Source: CAVQZC01 sp963718315 (GTDB lineage: Bacteria; Actinomycetota; Thermoleophilia; Gaiellales; JAICJC01). Taken from it: a stretch of 64,000 nt of DNA. This document shows positions 33,290 to 41,732 of this stretch, piece by piece. Location: assembly GCA_963718315.1 (NCBI GenBank), contig CAVQZC010000012.1, positions 682,001 through 746,000 on the forward strand, read 5' to 3'. The position numbers were made by a program, and so were the translations under genes. Under the pieces are notes generated by a model. That model had not been told where the DNA came from and made no database searches. It saw nothing but the letters and a program-made list of their open reading frames with translations. Each line of letters begins with the position of its first letter. The stretch's first letter is position 1.

Positions 33290-34630
33290 TCACAACCGCT
33301 CGAAGCCGCGGAAGCGCTCCCAGTCGGTGACAACCGCTTCGAAGGCCTCGAGCTCGGTGCGCCCGGCGTGGACGTAGTGGTCGACCACCTCGTCCGTGAA
33401 CGCCTCGCGCGCCATCGGTGAGCCGTCCAGCAGATCGACGGCGTCACGCAGGGTGGAGGGGATCCGCTGCTGGTCGGGGGCCTCGTACGCGCTGCCCTTG
33501 AACTCCGGCTCCAGCTCCAGGCCCTCGTCGATCCCGCGCAGGCCGGCGGCGATCATCGCCGCGAAGGCCAGGTACGGGTTCACGTCGGCGCCCGGCATCC
33601 GGTTCTCGAGCCGCAGGCCGTTGCCGTGCCCGACGACGCGGAACGCACAGGTCCGGTTGTCGGTGCCCCAGACCAGCGTGGTTGGGGCGAACGAGCCGCG
33701 TGCGAAGCGCTTGTAGCTGTTGACGTTGGGCGCGAACCAGTAGGTCAGCTCCCGCGTGTAGCGGAGCTGGCCCGCGACGAACTGCTCGAACAGCTCGCTG
33801 TAGCCGTGGCCGTCACCGGGGAACAGGCTGCCCTTGTCGTCCCAGAAGCTGCAGTGGATGTGGCACGAGTTCCCCTCTCGCTCGTTCCACTTCGCCATGA
33901 ACGTGATCGAGGAGTCGTGCTGCCAGGCGATCTCACGGGCGCCGTTCTTGTAGATCGAGTGGTTGTCGGCCATCGCCAGCGCGTCGGAGTAGCGGAAGTT
34001 CACCTCGTGCTGGCCGAAGTTGCACTCGCCCTTGCTGTCCTCCACCGGGATTCCGGCGCCCGCCATGCCCAGCCGGATCGGGCGCAGCACGTCCTCGACC
34101 ACAGTCGTCCCGAAGATCGAGTAGTCGACGTTGTAGGGATTGGCCGGCCGCAGGTCCTGATATCGCTTCTCCCGCGCCTCCTCGTAGCTGTCGCGGAACA
34201 GGATGAACTCCAGCTCCGAGCCGACGAATGCCTTCCAGCCCCGCTCCGCCAGCCGGTCGATCTGGCGGCGCAGGATCTGGCGCGGGGAGGCGACGACCGG
34301 CTTCCCGTCGTGCCACTCCAGGTCGGCGACGACCAGAGCCGTTCGCTCCAGCCAGGGCACGCGGCGCAGCGTCGCGAAGTCCGGCTTGAACACGAAGTCG
34401 CCGTACCCGGTGTCCCAGGAGCCCATCCCGTAGCCCTGGACGGTGTTCATCTCCACGTCCACGGTCAGCAGGTAGTAGCAGCCCTCCGCTCCGTGCTCCG
34501 CGATCTCGGCCATGAAGAACGGCGCGTGCAGGCGCTTACCCATCAGCCGGCCCTGCATGTCGGTCATCACCAGCAGCACCGTGTCGACGGTGCCGCCTTC
34601 GACCTCTGCCCGTAGCTCGTCCAGCGTCAC
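33290..34630 (-). CDS. Glutamine synthetase family, gamma-glutamyl polyamine ligase-like
   Basis: A 446-residue GS-fold enzyme distinct from GlnA. It keeps the metal-binding FVGSELEFILF near residue 145, GECNFGQHEVNFRY near 200, SCHIHCSFWD near 255 and FRVVGHGNGLRLENRMPGADVNPYLA. Length and sequence fit PuuA-like ligases that attach glutamate to amines. GTG 34630 follows GGAGGA; the longer ORF adds a poor 47-residue start. The divergent genes encode a gamma-glutamyl hydrolase and an aldehyde dehydrogenase, matching the Puu pathway for putrescine-type amines. The amine itself is not certain. Confidence 0.85.
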   Translation of the reverse strand: MTLDELRAEVEGGTVDTVLLVMTDMQGRLMGKRLHAPFFMAEIAEHGAEGCYYLLTVDVEMNTVQGYGMGSWDTGYGDFVFKPDFATLRRVPWLERTALVVADLEWHDGKPVVASPRQILRRQIDRLAERGWKAFVGSELEFILFRDSYEEAREKRYQDLRPANPYNVDYSIFGTTVVEDVLRPIRLGMAGAGIPVEDSKGECNFGQHEVNFRYSDALAMADNHSIYKNGAREIAWQHDSSITFMAKWNEREGNSCHIHCSFWDDKGSLFPGDGHGYSELFEQFVAGQLRYTRELTYWFAPNVNSYKRFARGSFAPTTLVWGTDNRTCAFRVVGHGNGLRLENRMPGADVNPYLAFAAMIAAGLRGIDEGLELEPEFKGSAYEAPDQQRIPSTLRDAVDLLDGSPMAREAFTDEVVDHYVHAGRTELEAFEAVVTDWERFRGFERL

Positions 34631-34685
34631 AGCAGTCCTCCGTCGACGGGGATCCTTCGTCTGCGGTTCATATACTGCGAGCGGT

Positions 34686-35418
34686 ATGGACCGCAACCGC
34701 CCCCTGATCGGCGTGGCCGCGTACGAGGTGCCGGCGTCGTTCTCGCACTGGCGTGACGTCGAGTGCGACATGGTGCCGGCGGGCTACGTCAAGCAGGTGG
34801 TCGCGGCGGGCGGGATGCCGCTGCTGATACCCCCTGTGCCGGACGTCGAGCAGCTCGTCGGGAGTGCTCGACGGCCTCGTCCTCACAGGCGGCTCGGACA
34901 TCGGCGCAGAGCGCTACGGCGAGCAGCGCCATCCGGACACGCTCGGGGTCTACGAGCACCGCGACACCGCCGAGGACGAGCTGCTCCGGGCGGCGCTGGC
35001 GGCCGACCTGCCGGTGCTTGGGATCTGCCGCGGCATGCAGCTGATGAACGTCGTCGCCGGCGGCACGCTTCATCAGCACCTGCCCGAGGTGGTCGACTCC
35101 GCGTCGGACCACAAGGGCCCGCCGGGCGTCTTCGTTCGCCACCCCGTGGAGACGGTTCCGGGGACGCGTCTGGCCGCGATCGTGGGCGCCGGAGGCTCGG
35201 TGCACTCCTGCCATCACCAGTCGCCCGAGCGGGTGGGCGAGGGGCTGGTGGTCAGCGCAACTGCCCCCGACGGCGTGATCGAGGGCCTGGAGCGGCCCGA
35301 CCGCAGGTTTGCCGTGGGCGTGCTCTGGCATCCCGAGGAAGACCTGGCGGGCGGCGGCCCGCTGTTTGCGGCGCTGCTGGAGGCGGCCGCCACCCACAAG
35401 CTGAGGAGAGCAGCATGA
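34686..35418 (+). CDS. Gamma-glutamyl-GABA hydrolase-like (peptidase C26), frameshifted
   Basis: A class I glutamine amidotransferase-fold hydrolase like PuuD. The N-terminus RPLIGVAAYEVP with ECDMVPAGYVKQVV and PLLIPPV is in one frame up to about 34858; from LDGLVLTGGSDI onward it continues in another, with the nucleophile in GICRGMQLMN and the His-Glu pair in LWHPEED. One base too many near 34856-34863 (CGTCGGGAGTG) would explain the break. ATG 34686 lies 15 bases after the start of TATACT (leaderless). It would release the glutamyl group at the end of the Puu pathway. ALDH overlaps its stop. Confidence 0.82.
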
Positions 35419-36854
35419 GCGTCACCGAGCTGGAGCGGCTGGTGATCGGAGGCGAGCGCGTCGACGCCGCGGAGGGCGCGACGTTCGCCGTTGTCAACCC
35501 GGCCACCGGCGAGACCATCGCCGAGGTCGCCGAGGGTGGCCCTCAGGACATCGACCGTGCGGTCGCCGCCGCCCGGGCGGCGTTCCCCGCCTGGCGGGCG
35601 GTGATGCCGCGCGACCGGGCGCGTCTGATGCGACGGTTTGCGAGCCTGGTCGAGGACAACCTGGAGCGGCTGGCGCTGCTCGAGACGCGCAACGTCGGCA
35701 AGCCGATCTCCGACGCGCGGGGCGAGACCCAGATGGTCGCCGACACGCTGAACTACTACGCCGGAGCCGTCGACAAGCTCTTCGGCGAGACCGTTCCCAC
35801 GCAGGGCAACGGGCTCAACCTGACGTTCCGGGAGCCGGTCGGCGTGGTCGGGCTGATCACGCCCTGGAACTTCCCGATCGCGATCGCCTCCTGGAAGCTG
35901 GGTCCGGCGCTGGCCTGCGGCAACACGGTCGTTCTCAAGCCGGCAACGCTTACGCCACTGACCGCTCTGGCCCTCGGTGAGCTGGCCCTCGAGGCCGGCA
36001 TCCCCGAGGGCGTGCTGAACGTCGTCCCCGGTCCCGGCGGCGCAGCCGGCGGGCGCCTGGTCGCGCATCCGGACGTGAACAAGATCGGCTTCACCGGCTC
36101 GACCGAGGTCGGGTCGCAGGTGATGCGCGACGCGGCGGCGACGATCAAGCGGGTGTCGCTCGAGCTGGGTGGCAAGGCGGCGGCGATCGTGTTCGAGGAT
36201 GCCGACCTCGACAAGGCGGCTGCGCAGATCCCGATGTCGGTGTTCGCCAACGCCGGCCAGGACTGCTGCGCACGCTCCCGGCTGCTGGTGCAGGAGTCGG
36301 TGCGGGAGCGCTTCCTCGACGCCTACGTGCGCGCCACTGCTGCGATCCGGGTGGGCGACCCGGAGGACGCGGCGACCGACGTCGGGCCGATGATCACCGA
36401 GCGTCAGCGCGAGATCTCACTTTCCTACATCGACGCCGGGCGCGAGGCCGGCGGCACGGTCCTGGTCGGCGGGGAGGTGCGCGACGGCGCCGGCTGGTAT
36501 CTGACCCCGTGCGTGATCGACGGCGTGACCAACGACACCCGGATCGCCCGCGAGGAGATCTTCGGGCCCGTGCAGTGCGTGATCGGATTCAAGGACGAGG
36601 CCGAGGCGGTCGCGCTGGCCAACGACACGCCGTACGGCCTGTCAGCCTCGGTCTGGTCGGGCAACCCGGCACGCGCCCTGCGCGTGTCGCGCGCGGTGGA
36701 TGCCGGCGTTATCTCGGTCAACTCGAACAGCTCGGTGCACGTCGAGGCGCCGTTCGGCGGGTTCAAGCAATCGGGGCTCGGCCGCGAGCTGGGCATCCAC
36801 GCGCTCGAGCACTACACCGAGCTGAAGAACGTCTTCGTGTCGCTCGACGGCTGA
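35415..36854 (+). CDS. NAD(P)-dependent aldehyde dehydrogenase
   Basis: A 479-residue aldehyde dehydrogenase. Cofactor motif ITPWNFPIAIASWK near residue 150, GFTGSTEVG near 228, catalytic Glu in SLELGGK near 250 and catalytic Cys in NAGQDCCARS near 284 are intact; the C-terminus has APFGGFKQSGLGRELG. By context it probably oxidises gamma-glutamyl-aminobutyraldehyde or another omega-amino aldehyde (PuuC role). It overlaps the hydrolase gene (ATGA). Confidence 0.93.
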   Translation: MSVTELERLVIGGERVDAAEGATFAVVNPATGETIAEVAEGGPQDIDRAVAAARAAFPAWRAVMPRDRARLMRRFASLVEDNLERLALLETRNVGKPISDARGETQMVADTLNYYAGAVDKLFGETVPTQGNGLNLTFREPVGVVGLITPWNFPIAIASWKLGPALACGNTVVLKPATLTPLTALALGELALEAGIPEGVLNVVPGPGGAAGGRLVAHPDVNKIGFTGSTEVGSQVMRDAAATIKRVSLELGGKAAAIVFEDADLDKAAAQIPMSVFANAGQDCCARSRLLVQESVRERFLDAYVRATAAIRVGDPEDAATDVGPMITERQREISLSYIDAGREAGGTVLVGGEVRDGAGWYLTPCVIDGVTNDTRIAREEIFGPVQCVIGFKDEAEAVALANDTPYGLSASVWSGNPARALRVSRAVDAGVISVNSNSSVHVEAPFGGFKQSGLGRELGIHALEHYTELKNVFVSLDG

Positions 36855-36867
36855 CCGCGAACCGGCT

Positions 36868-37260
36868 CTAGACAGCGCCTCGATCGCGGCCGGCTTCGGC
36901 GGATCGGATTGCTTCGATCAGCTCGTCCAGCCCGACGCCCTTCTTGAGGCAGTTGGTCGCGCCGGCCGCCAGGGCTGCCTCGATCATCTGCGGCTCGTCG
37001 TAGGCGGACAGCACGACGACCGGCATCGCCCAGGGCGCCTGGGCGATCTGCTCGGTGGCCTCGATGCCGTCGACGTTGGGCATCCGCATGTCCATCACGA
37101 CCACGTCGGGATTCGACCTCTCCGCCTCCAGAACGGCGGCGGCGCCGTCGGCTGCCTCGGCGACCACAGTCATCCCGGCCTCGGCGAGCGCATCGCGGAG
37201 AACTCCACGCAGCAGCGCGTTGTCCTCTGCGATCAGGATCCTGATCGATTCAGTCGCCAC
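36868..37260 (-). CDS. Stand-alone response regulator receiver
   Basis: A 130-residue single receiver domain: acidic pair in ILIAEDNALL, phosphoacceptor in VVVMDMRMPNVDG, Thr/Ser in VVVLSAYD and lysine in CLKKG. There is no output domain, so it may act by protein contact or phosphorelay. GTG 37260 was chosen because a TAGGCT hexamer on this strand gives a transcript starting about three bases before it. It is divergent from phzF. Confidence 0.85.
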   Translation of the reverse strand: MATESIRILIAEDNALLRGVLRDALAEAGMTVVAEAADGAAAVLEAERSNPDVVVMDMRMPNVDGIEATEQIAQAPWAMPVVVLSAYDEPQMIEAALAAGATNCLKKGVGLDELIEAIRSAEAGRDRGAV

Positions 37261-37321
37261 GTCGAGCCCAAGCCTACACACGACCGGCGAGCCACGCAGG
37301 ACCGTCGGTATTCTGGCGAGG

Positions 37322-38125
37322 ATGCCTCAGTACCGGTTCGTTCAGTGCGACGTGTTCACCAGCCGGGCGCTGGCTGGAAACGCCCTCTGCGTCTTCACCG
37401 ACGCCCGTGGGCTGGAGGATGCGACGATGCAGCGGATCGCCCGTGAGACCAACCTGTCGGAGACCACGTTTGTGACCCCGGCGGAGCGCGCCGTGGGGCA
37501 CGCCGAGGTGCGGATCTTCACTCCGCTGCGCGAGCTGCCGTTCGCGGGGCACCCGGTGATCGGCACTGCCGCAGTGCTCGGCCACGTGCTGCCGTTCGAC
37601 AGCGTCACGCTTGTCACCGGCGTCGGGCCGCTGGCCGTCGAGCTGGAGCGCGAGGGCGAGGGCCTCGGCCGGGCCACGATGCAGCAGCCGGAGCCCGAGT
37701 TCGCGCCCCACCCCGACCCGGCCGCGCTCTGCGCCGCACTGGGCGTGTCCGAGCGGCCCGTGGTGGTGGGCAACAACGGGATCGCCGCCTCGCTGACCGA
37801 GCTCGAGGACGTCCGCGAGCTCGAGCAGCTGCAGCCGGACCAGGCTGCCCTCCTGGCAGCCGGCGGCTCCGACACGGTGCTGGTCTTCGCCGACGGCGAT
37901 CCGGTGCGGGTGCGGGTGTTTGTGCCGTCCGGGGGCGTCCCGGAGGATCCCGGGACAGGCTCGGCGGCGGGCGTGCTCGCCGCCCACCTGGGCCGCTCGA
38001 TCGACATCCTCCAGGGCGTCGAGATCGGCCGTCCGAGCGAGATCCGGGTCGCGGCCGGGGACGGCCGCCCGCCGCGCGTCGGCGGCGTCGTCAGCGCCGT
38101 CGCCCGGGGCCACTACGTGTTGTAG
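37322..38125 (+). CDS. PhzF family isomerase
   Basis: A 267-residue protein of the PhzF/diaminopimelate-epimerase fold. Family signatures are YRFVQCDVFTSRALAGNAL at the start, catalytic Glu in NLSETTFV near residue 46, LPFAGHPVIGTAA near 72 and PEDPGTGSAAGVLAAHLG near 210. It is very unlikely to make phenazines, since no other phz genes are present. The ATG is 13 bases after the start of TATTCT; the 37055 upstream in-frame start is rejected. It overlaps the convergent PfkB gene by 13 bases. Confidence 0.9.
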   Translation: MPQYRFVQCDVFTSRALAGNALCVFTDARGLEDATMQRIARETNLSETTFVTPAERAVGHAEVRIFTPLRELPFAGHPVIGTAAVLGHVLPFDSVTLVTGVGPLAVELEREGEGLGRATMQQPEPEFAPHPDPAALCAALGVSERPVVVGNNGIAASLTELEDVRELEQLQPDQAALLAAGGSDTVLVFADGDPVRVRVFVPSGGVPEDPGTGSAAGVLAAHLGRSIDILQGVEIGRPSEIRVAAGDGRPPRVGGVVSAVARGHYVL

Positions 38126-38820
38126 AGCCGCTCCACGCCGTCGATCGCAAACCGGCAGGCAGCGGCCGGTTCGTGCCCCAGCGCGCGCGCCAGGCAGTAG
38201 AGCGCAGACAGGGAGTCGCCGGCCCCGGTCGGGTCGGTGAACTCGGCGCCGCTCCCGGCGACCTCGGTGGTTGCGCCGCCGGCCGTGATCGAGGCACCGG
38301 CGGTGCCGTAGGTCAGCAGCAGCTCGGGCACGTGGGCCAGCGTTCCGGCGGCTGCAGCTTCGGCCTCGTTCAACTTGAGCACCGTCGCGCCGGCGTACCA
38401 GGTGGGATCGATCGGGCCGAGGTGCACCGGGCCGCCCCGGCTGCCCCGGGCCAGGCCCTGACCGTCGAGCAGCACGCGGTGGCCGGCATCCGTCAGCACC
38501 CGGATCGTCTCGGGCGGGAAGTCGCCGCCGGTCTGGCCGCCGAGGAGCACCCACTGGCATCCGGCAAGCCGTGGCAGCAGGGCGTGTGCCCGCGACGGCG
38601 CCAGCGGCTCGGGCATCGCGCCCAGACGCTGCTCCGTGACCGACCCCGTGTGCCGCACCCAGGAGTGCAGATGGCCCGACTCCACCGCCACGCACGCGGC
38701 GCCGGCCTGGCGCAGCGCCCGTGCGGCGTAGAGCGGCGTCCCGCCGGGGCGGACGGCGAGCTGACCGTCTGCCAGTTCGACCCGGTCGCTCGCGGCCGGG
38801 CCGATCACGGCGACCCTCAC
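38113..38820 (-). CDS. Short PfkB-family carbohydrate kinase
   Basis: A 235-residue member of the ribokinase/PfkB family. The start VAVIGPAASDRV and the C-terminal anion-hole motif DPTGAGDSLSALY near residue 200 are clear. Typical members have about 300 residues; the lid strands after the first motif appear reduced. The sugar or nucleoside substrate is not evident. It starts with GTG overlapping the sensor kinase stop. Confidence 0.75.
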   Translation of the reverse strand: MRVAVIGPAASDRVELADGQLAVRPGGTPLYAARALRQAGAACVAVESGHLHSWVRHTGSVTEQRLGAMPEPLAPSRAHALLPRLAGCQWVLLGGQTGGDFPPETIRVLTDAGHRVLLDGQGLARGSRGGPVHLGPIDPTWYAGATVLKLNEAEAAAAGTLAHVPELLLTYGTAGASITAGGATTEVAGSGAEFTDPTGAGDSLSALYCLARALGHEPAAACRFAIDGVERLYNT

Positions 38821-39665
38821 CGGGATGCGGTCTCCATCGGTAGCCAGAGCGTGACCTCGGTCACGTCCGTTCGTTCGGTGAGGCCGAGGCGGGCTCCCAG
38901 AGCCTGCGCCCGTTCCCGCATCAGCGTCGGGCCGATCTGCGGCGGCCCGGCGGTGGCGTCCCCAGCCTGCAGCTGGAGCACCAGCCCGATCGCTCCGTTG
39001 CGGCTGAGCTCCATCCGCACCCGGCCGGCGCCGTTGCGAGCGCCGCCCACCGCCACCTCACGGGCAACCTCGTACAGCTCCTGGTCGCGTTCCGGCTGCG
39101 ACGGCCAGTGGCCGGCGGGCGCTTTCACCTCGACGGTCATCCGGTACTGCTCCTCGAGCATCTCGCCCAGCGAGGAGAGCGCCTGCACGAGCCCCTGCTG
39201 CTCCATCACCACAGGGTGCAGCCGGGCGGTCATCTGGCGGAGCTCCTCGGACGCCTCCGAGGCCAGCGCCTGCAGCCGGGCCAGCGCGTCGGCCGCGCGG
39301 TCTGGGTCTCCTTCGCCGATCGCGTGCCGGGCGCCCTCGGCCTGCAGCCGGATGGCGGTGTAGAGCTGCTGGGGGCCATCGTGCAGCCGGTGGGCGATCT
39401 CTGCGCGTTCCTCGTCCATCAGCTGCACCGCGCGCTCCACGGTGCGCGCCCGGGCGCGCTGCGAGTCATCCGACCGGCGGCGCTGGGCGAGCAGCAGCAC
39501 TGCTGCCGAGACCAGTGCGATCGCCACCAGCATGGTGTCGCGGACTCCCGACTGGAACTGGACGACGATCAGCGAGCTCGCCGACACGACCAGCAGCAGT
39601 GCCGAGACCAGCGCCAGCCGCGCGAGTATTCTCGATTCAGTCGATGAGGGCGTATCTGAGCGCAA
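38817..39665 (-). CDS. NarL-type sensor histidine kinase (HisKA_3)
   Basis: A 282-residue kinase with two N-terminal membrane helices (residues about 13-35 and 43-60), a HisKA_3 box ERAEIAHRLHDGPQQLY near residue 88 and a diverged HATPase region. The ATP-binding N-box appears degraded (VAREVAVGGARNGAG), so ATPase strength is uncertain. The TTG start (39665) lies within the 3' end of the response regulator gene and is the least sure element. It pairs with that regulator. Confidence 0.78.
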   Translation of the reverse strand: MRSDTPSSTESRILARLALVSALLLVVSASSLIVVQFQSGVRDTMLVAIALVSAAVLLLAQRRRSDDSQRARARTVERAVQLMDEERAEIAHRLHDGPQQLYTAIRLQAEGARHAIGEGDPDRAADALARLQALASEASEELRQMTARLHPVVMEQQGLVQALSSLGEMLEEQYRMTVEVKAPAGHWPSQPERDQELYEVAREVAVGGARNGAGRVRMELSRNGAIGLVLQLQAGDATAGPPQIGPTLMRERAQALGARLGLTERTDVTEVTLWLPMETASR

Positions 39666-40293
39666 GCGCGACAGCCTGGGTGCGGGTGTCGGCCTCGAGC
39701 TTGGTCATCGCGTTCCGGATGTGAGTGCGCACCGTCTCCGGCGAGATGAACAGCCGCGAGGCGATCTCCGGGTTCGAGAACCCGTTTGCAAGCAGGCCAA
39801 GGATCTCCCGTTCCCTGGTCGAGAGGGCGGGCAGCTTCTCGGTCGCCTTCGGGGACACGAGCTCGGAGGCGAGCGTCGGGTCGACATACGCGCCGCCCTC
39901 GGCGACGCGCTTGACCGCGCGGACGATGTCGTCGGGCGGGGCGTCCTTGAGCACGTAGCCACGGGCCCCGCAGTCCAGGCCCTCGGCCAGCAATCCGCGC
40001 TCGCCGTGCGCCGTGTAGAGGATGACGGCCATGCCGGGATGGGCGGCAGTGATGCGGCGGGTTGCCTCGAACCCGTCGATCCCACGCATCCGGACATCCA
40101 TCAGGATCACGTCTGGTCGCCGCCGGTCGGCCATGTCGATGGCCGCCTCACCGCTTGAACTCTCGCCGATCACGGTGATCTCACGGTCGCGGGCGAGAAT
40201 CATCTTGACTCCTTCGCGCACAGCCGCGTGGTCATCCACTACCAGGCAACGAACCTGGTCACCTGCACGATCGTCGCCGTTCGTCGAGCTCAT
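39637..40293 (-). CDS. NarL/LuxR-type response regulator
   Basis: A 218-residue regulator: receiver with CLVVDDHAAVREGV, phosphoacceptor in VILMDVRMRGIDG and KDAPPDD lysine; then a LuxR helix-turn-helix from about residue 150 (LSTREREILGLLANGFSNPEIASRL, split here as LSTREREILGLL and GFSNPEIASRLF). It binds DNA when phosphorylated by the adjacent kinase. ATG 40293 follows CGGAGATGTG. The longer ORF upstream crosses the divergent CDF promoter and is rejected. Confidence 0.9.
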   Translation of the reverse strand: MSSTNGDDRAGDQVRCLVVDDHAAVREGVKMILARDREITVIGESSSGEAAIDMADRRRPDVILMDVRMRGIDGFEATRRITAAHPGMAVILYTAHGERGLLAEGLDCGARGYVLKDAPPDDIVRAVKRVAEGGAYVDPTLASELVSPKATEKLPALSTREREILGLLANGFSNPEIASRLFISPETVRTHIRNAMTKLEADTRTQAVALALRYALID

Positions 40294-40351
40294 CACATCT
40301 CCGAGCTTGGTCCGGGAACGAATGGAAACACCCTTTCGTATTATGCTCGCG

Positions 40352-41713
40352 ATGTCAACTGCACGGCGAACGGCTCTGCTGTCGCTCGCAGCGGCCGTGG
40401 GCCTGGCCCTGGTCAAGCTGGTCGTCGGCCTGGCAAGCGGCAGCCTCGGCGTGCTCGCCGAGGCTGTCCATTCCGGCCTCGACGCCGTCGCATCGCTGGT
40501 CACCCTGTACGCGATCGGGGTGGCCGAGCGGCCGCCCGATGCCAGCCACCAGTATGGTCATGGCAAAGCCCAGTACCTGTCCGCACTCGCCGAGGCGCTG
40601 ATCCTGATCCTGGCATCCGCCTGGATCGCGTTCGAGGCGGTGACCCGGCTCCAGGGGGGCGGCGGGCACGTGGAGGCGGCCTGGTATGCCATCGTGCTGA
40701 TGGTGGTGGTGCTGGTGGTGGACGCCGGCCGGGTGACGGTCTCGCTGCGAGTCGGCCGGCGCGAGCGGAGCCCGGCCATCCTCGCGGAGGCCTGGCACTT
40801 CGGCTCCGACCTGGTCGGCACCGTCGCGGTGCTCCTGGGTCTGGTGCTCGTCGCTGCCGGCTACCAGGGAGCCGACTCGATCGCGGCGTTGCTGGTGGCG
40901 GCTCTGGTCGCGGTTGCCGCGACCCGGCTTGCCATGCTCAACGTCGACGGGCTCATGGACCGGGCGCCCGCAGGCCTTGCGGGCCGCGTTGCGGCCGCCG
41001 CGGGGGGTGTCCCGGGAGTGCGCGAGGTGCGATCGGTGCGGGTGCGCGAGGCCGGCGGCGAGAGCTTCGCGGACGTGGTGATCGGGGTGTCCAGGCTGGA
41101 AGGGCTGGAGCGCAGCCACCAGACGATGGATCTGGTCGAGGCTGCGGTGCGCGAGCGGGTGGGGCCTGCCCAGGTGACCGTTCACGTCGAGCCGTCGGTC
41201 GGCAGCGAGCGGGCCAACGAGCGGGTTGCGGCTGCAGCTCTGCGTGTGCCGGGGGTGGTGGAGATCCACAACATCACCGTGCTCGAGGACGGTGTCGACG
41301 GGACCGGGCAGGCGATCACGCTGCACGTCCGGCTGCCCGAGGGCATGTCGCTGGCGCGAGCCGGCGAGACCATCACCCGGCTGAAGGCGGAGATCAACCG
41401 CGAGCTGGGCGGTGCCCGCGTCTTTGCCCACGTCGAGCCGTCGGCGCTCGACCCCCAACCGGCGCGCGACGTGACCGACGAGGAGCCCGAGGTGACCGTT
41501 GCGGCCGCCGGCGCGGTGCGCTCCGTTGCCGGCACCGGCGGCGAGATCCACGTCTACCGGCAGGGCGACCGGTTGCTGGTCGTCACGTCCGTGCACGCCG
41601 AACGGTCGCTGACCGTCCGCGCAGCCCACCTGCTTGCCAGCCGCGTCGAGGACGCCGTGCGCGAGCGCCTGGCCGGCGTCGACGAGGTGATCGTCGAGGT
41701 CACCGGCACCTGA
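40352..41713 (+). CDS. CDF cation efflux protein with triple C-terminal domain
   Basis: A 453-residue cation diffusion facilitator with six helices. The transport-site motifs are EAVHSGLDAVASL in helix 2 and EAWHFGSDLVG in helix 5, giving HxxxD in both. After the membrane part, the protein has three successive ferredoxin-like cytoplasmic modules (about 205-285, 285-370, 385-450), where one is usual. Likely substrates are divalent metals. The ATG is 13 bases after the start of TATTAT, a strong leaderless promoter. Confidence 0.88.
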   Translation: MSTARRTALLSLAAAVGLALVKLVVGLASGSLGVLAEAVHSGLDAVASLVTLYAIGVAERPPDASHQYGHGKAQYLSALAEALILILASAWIAFEAVTRLQGGGGHVEAAWYAIVLMVVVLVVDAGRVTVSLRVGRRERSPAILAEAWHFGSDLVGTVAVLLGLVLVAAGYQGADSIAALLVAALVAVAATRLAMLNVDGLMDRAPAGLAGRVAAAAGGVPGVREVRSVRVREAGGESFADVVIGVSRLEGLERSHQTMDLVEAAVRERVGPAQVTVHVEPSVGSERANERVAAAALRVPGVVEIHNITVLEDGVDGTGQAITLHVRLPEGMSLARAGETITRLKAEINRELGGARVFAHVEPSALDPQPARDVTDEEPEVTVAAAGAVRSVAGTGGEIHVYRQGDRLLVVTSVHAERSLTVRAAHLLASRVEDAVRERLAGVDEVIVEVTGT

Positions 41714-41732
41714 CGGAGTCCCGCGCCGCGCG

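Noticed and set aside
34512..36854. A 780-residue hydrolase-ALDH fusion.
   Set aside because: Created by the frameshift near 34858; the hydrolase body is in another frame and ALDH has its own coupled ATG.
37322..38125. Phenazine biosynthesis.
   Set aside because: Only a PhzF-fold protein is present; the family is broad and no phz partner genes occur.
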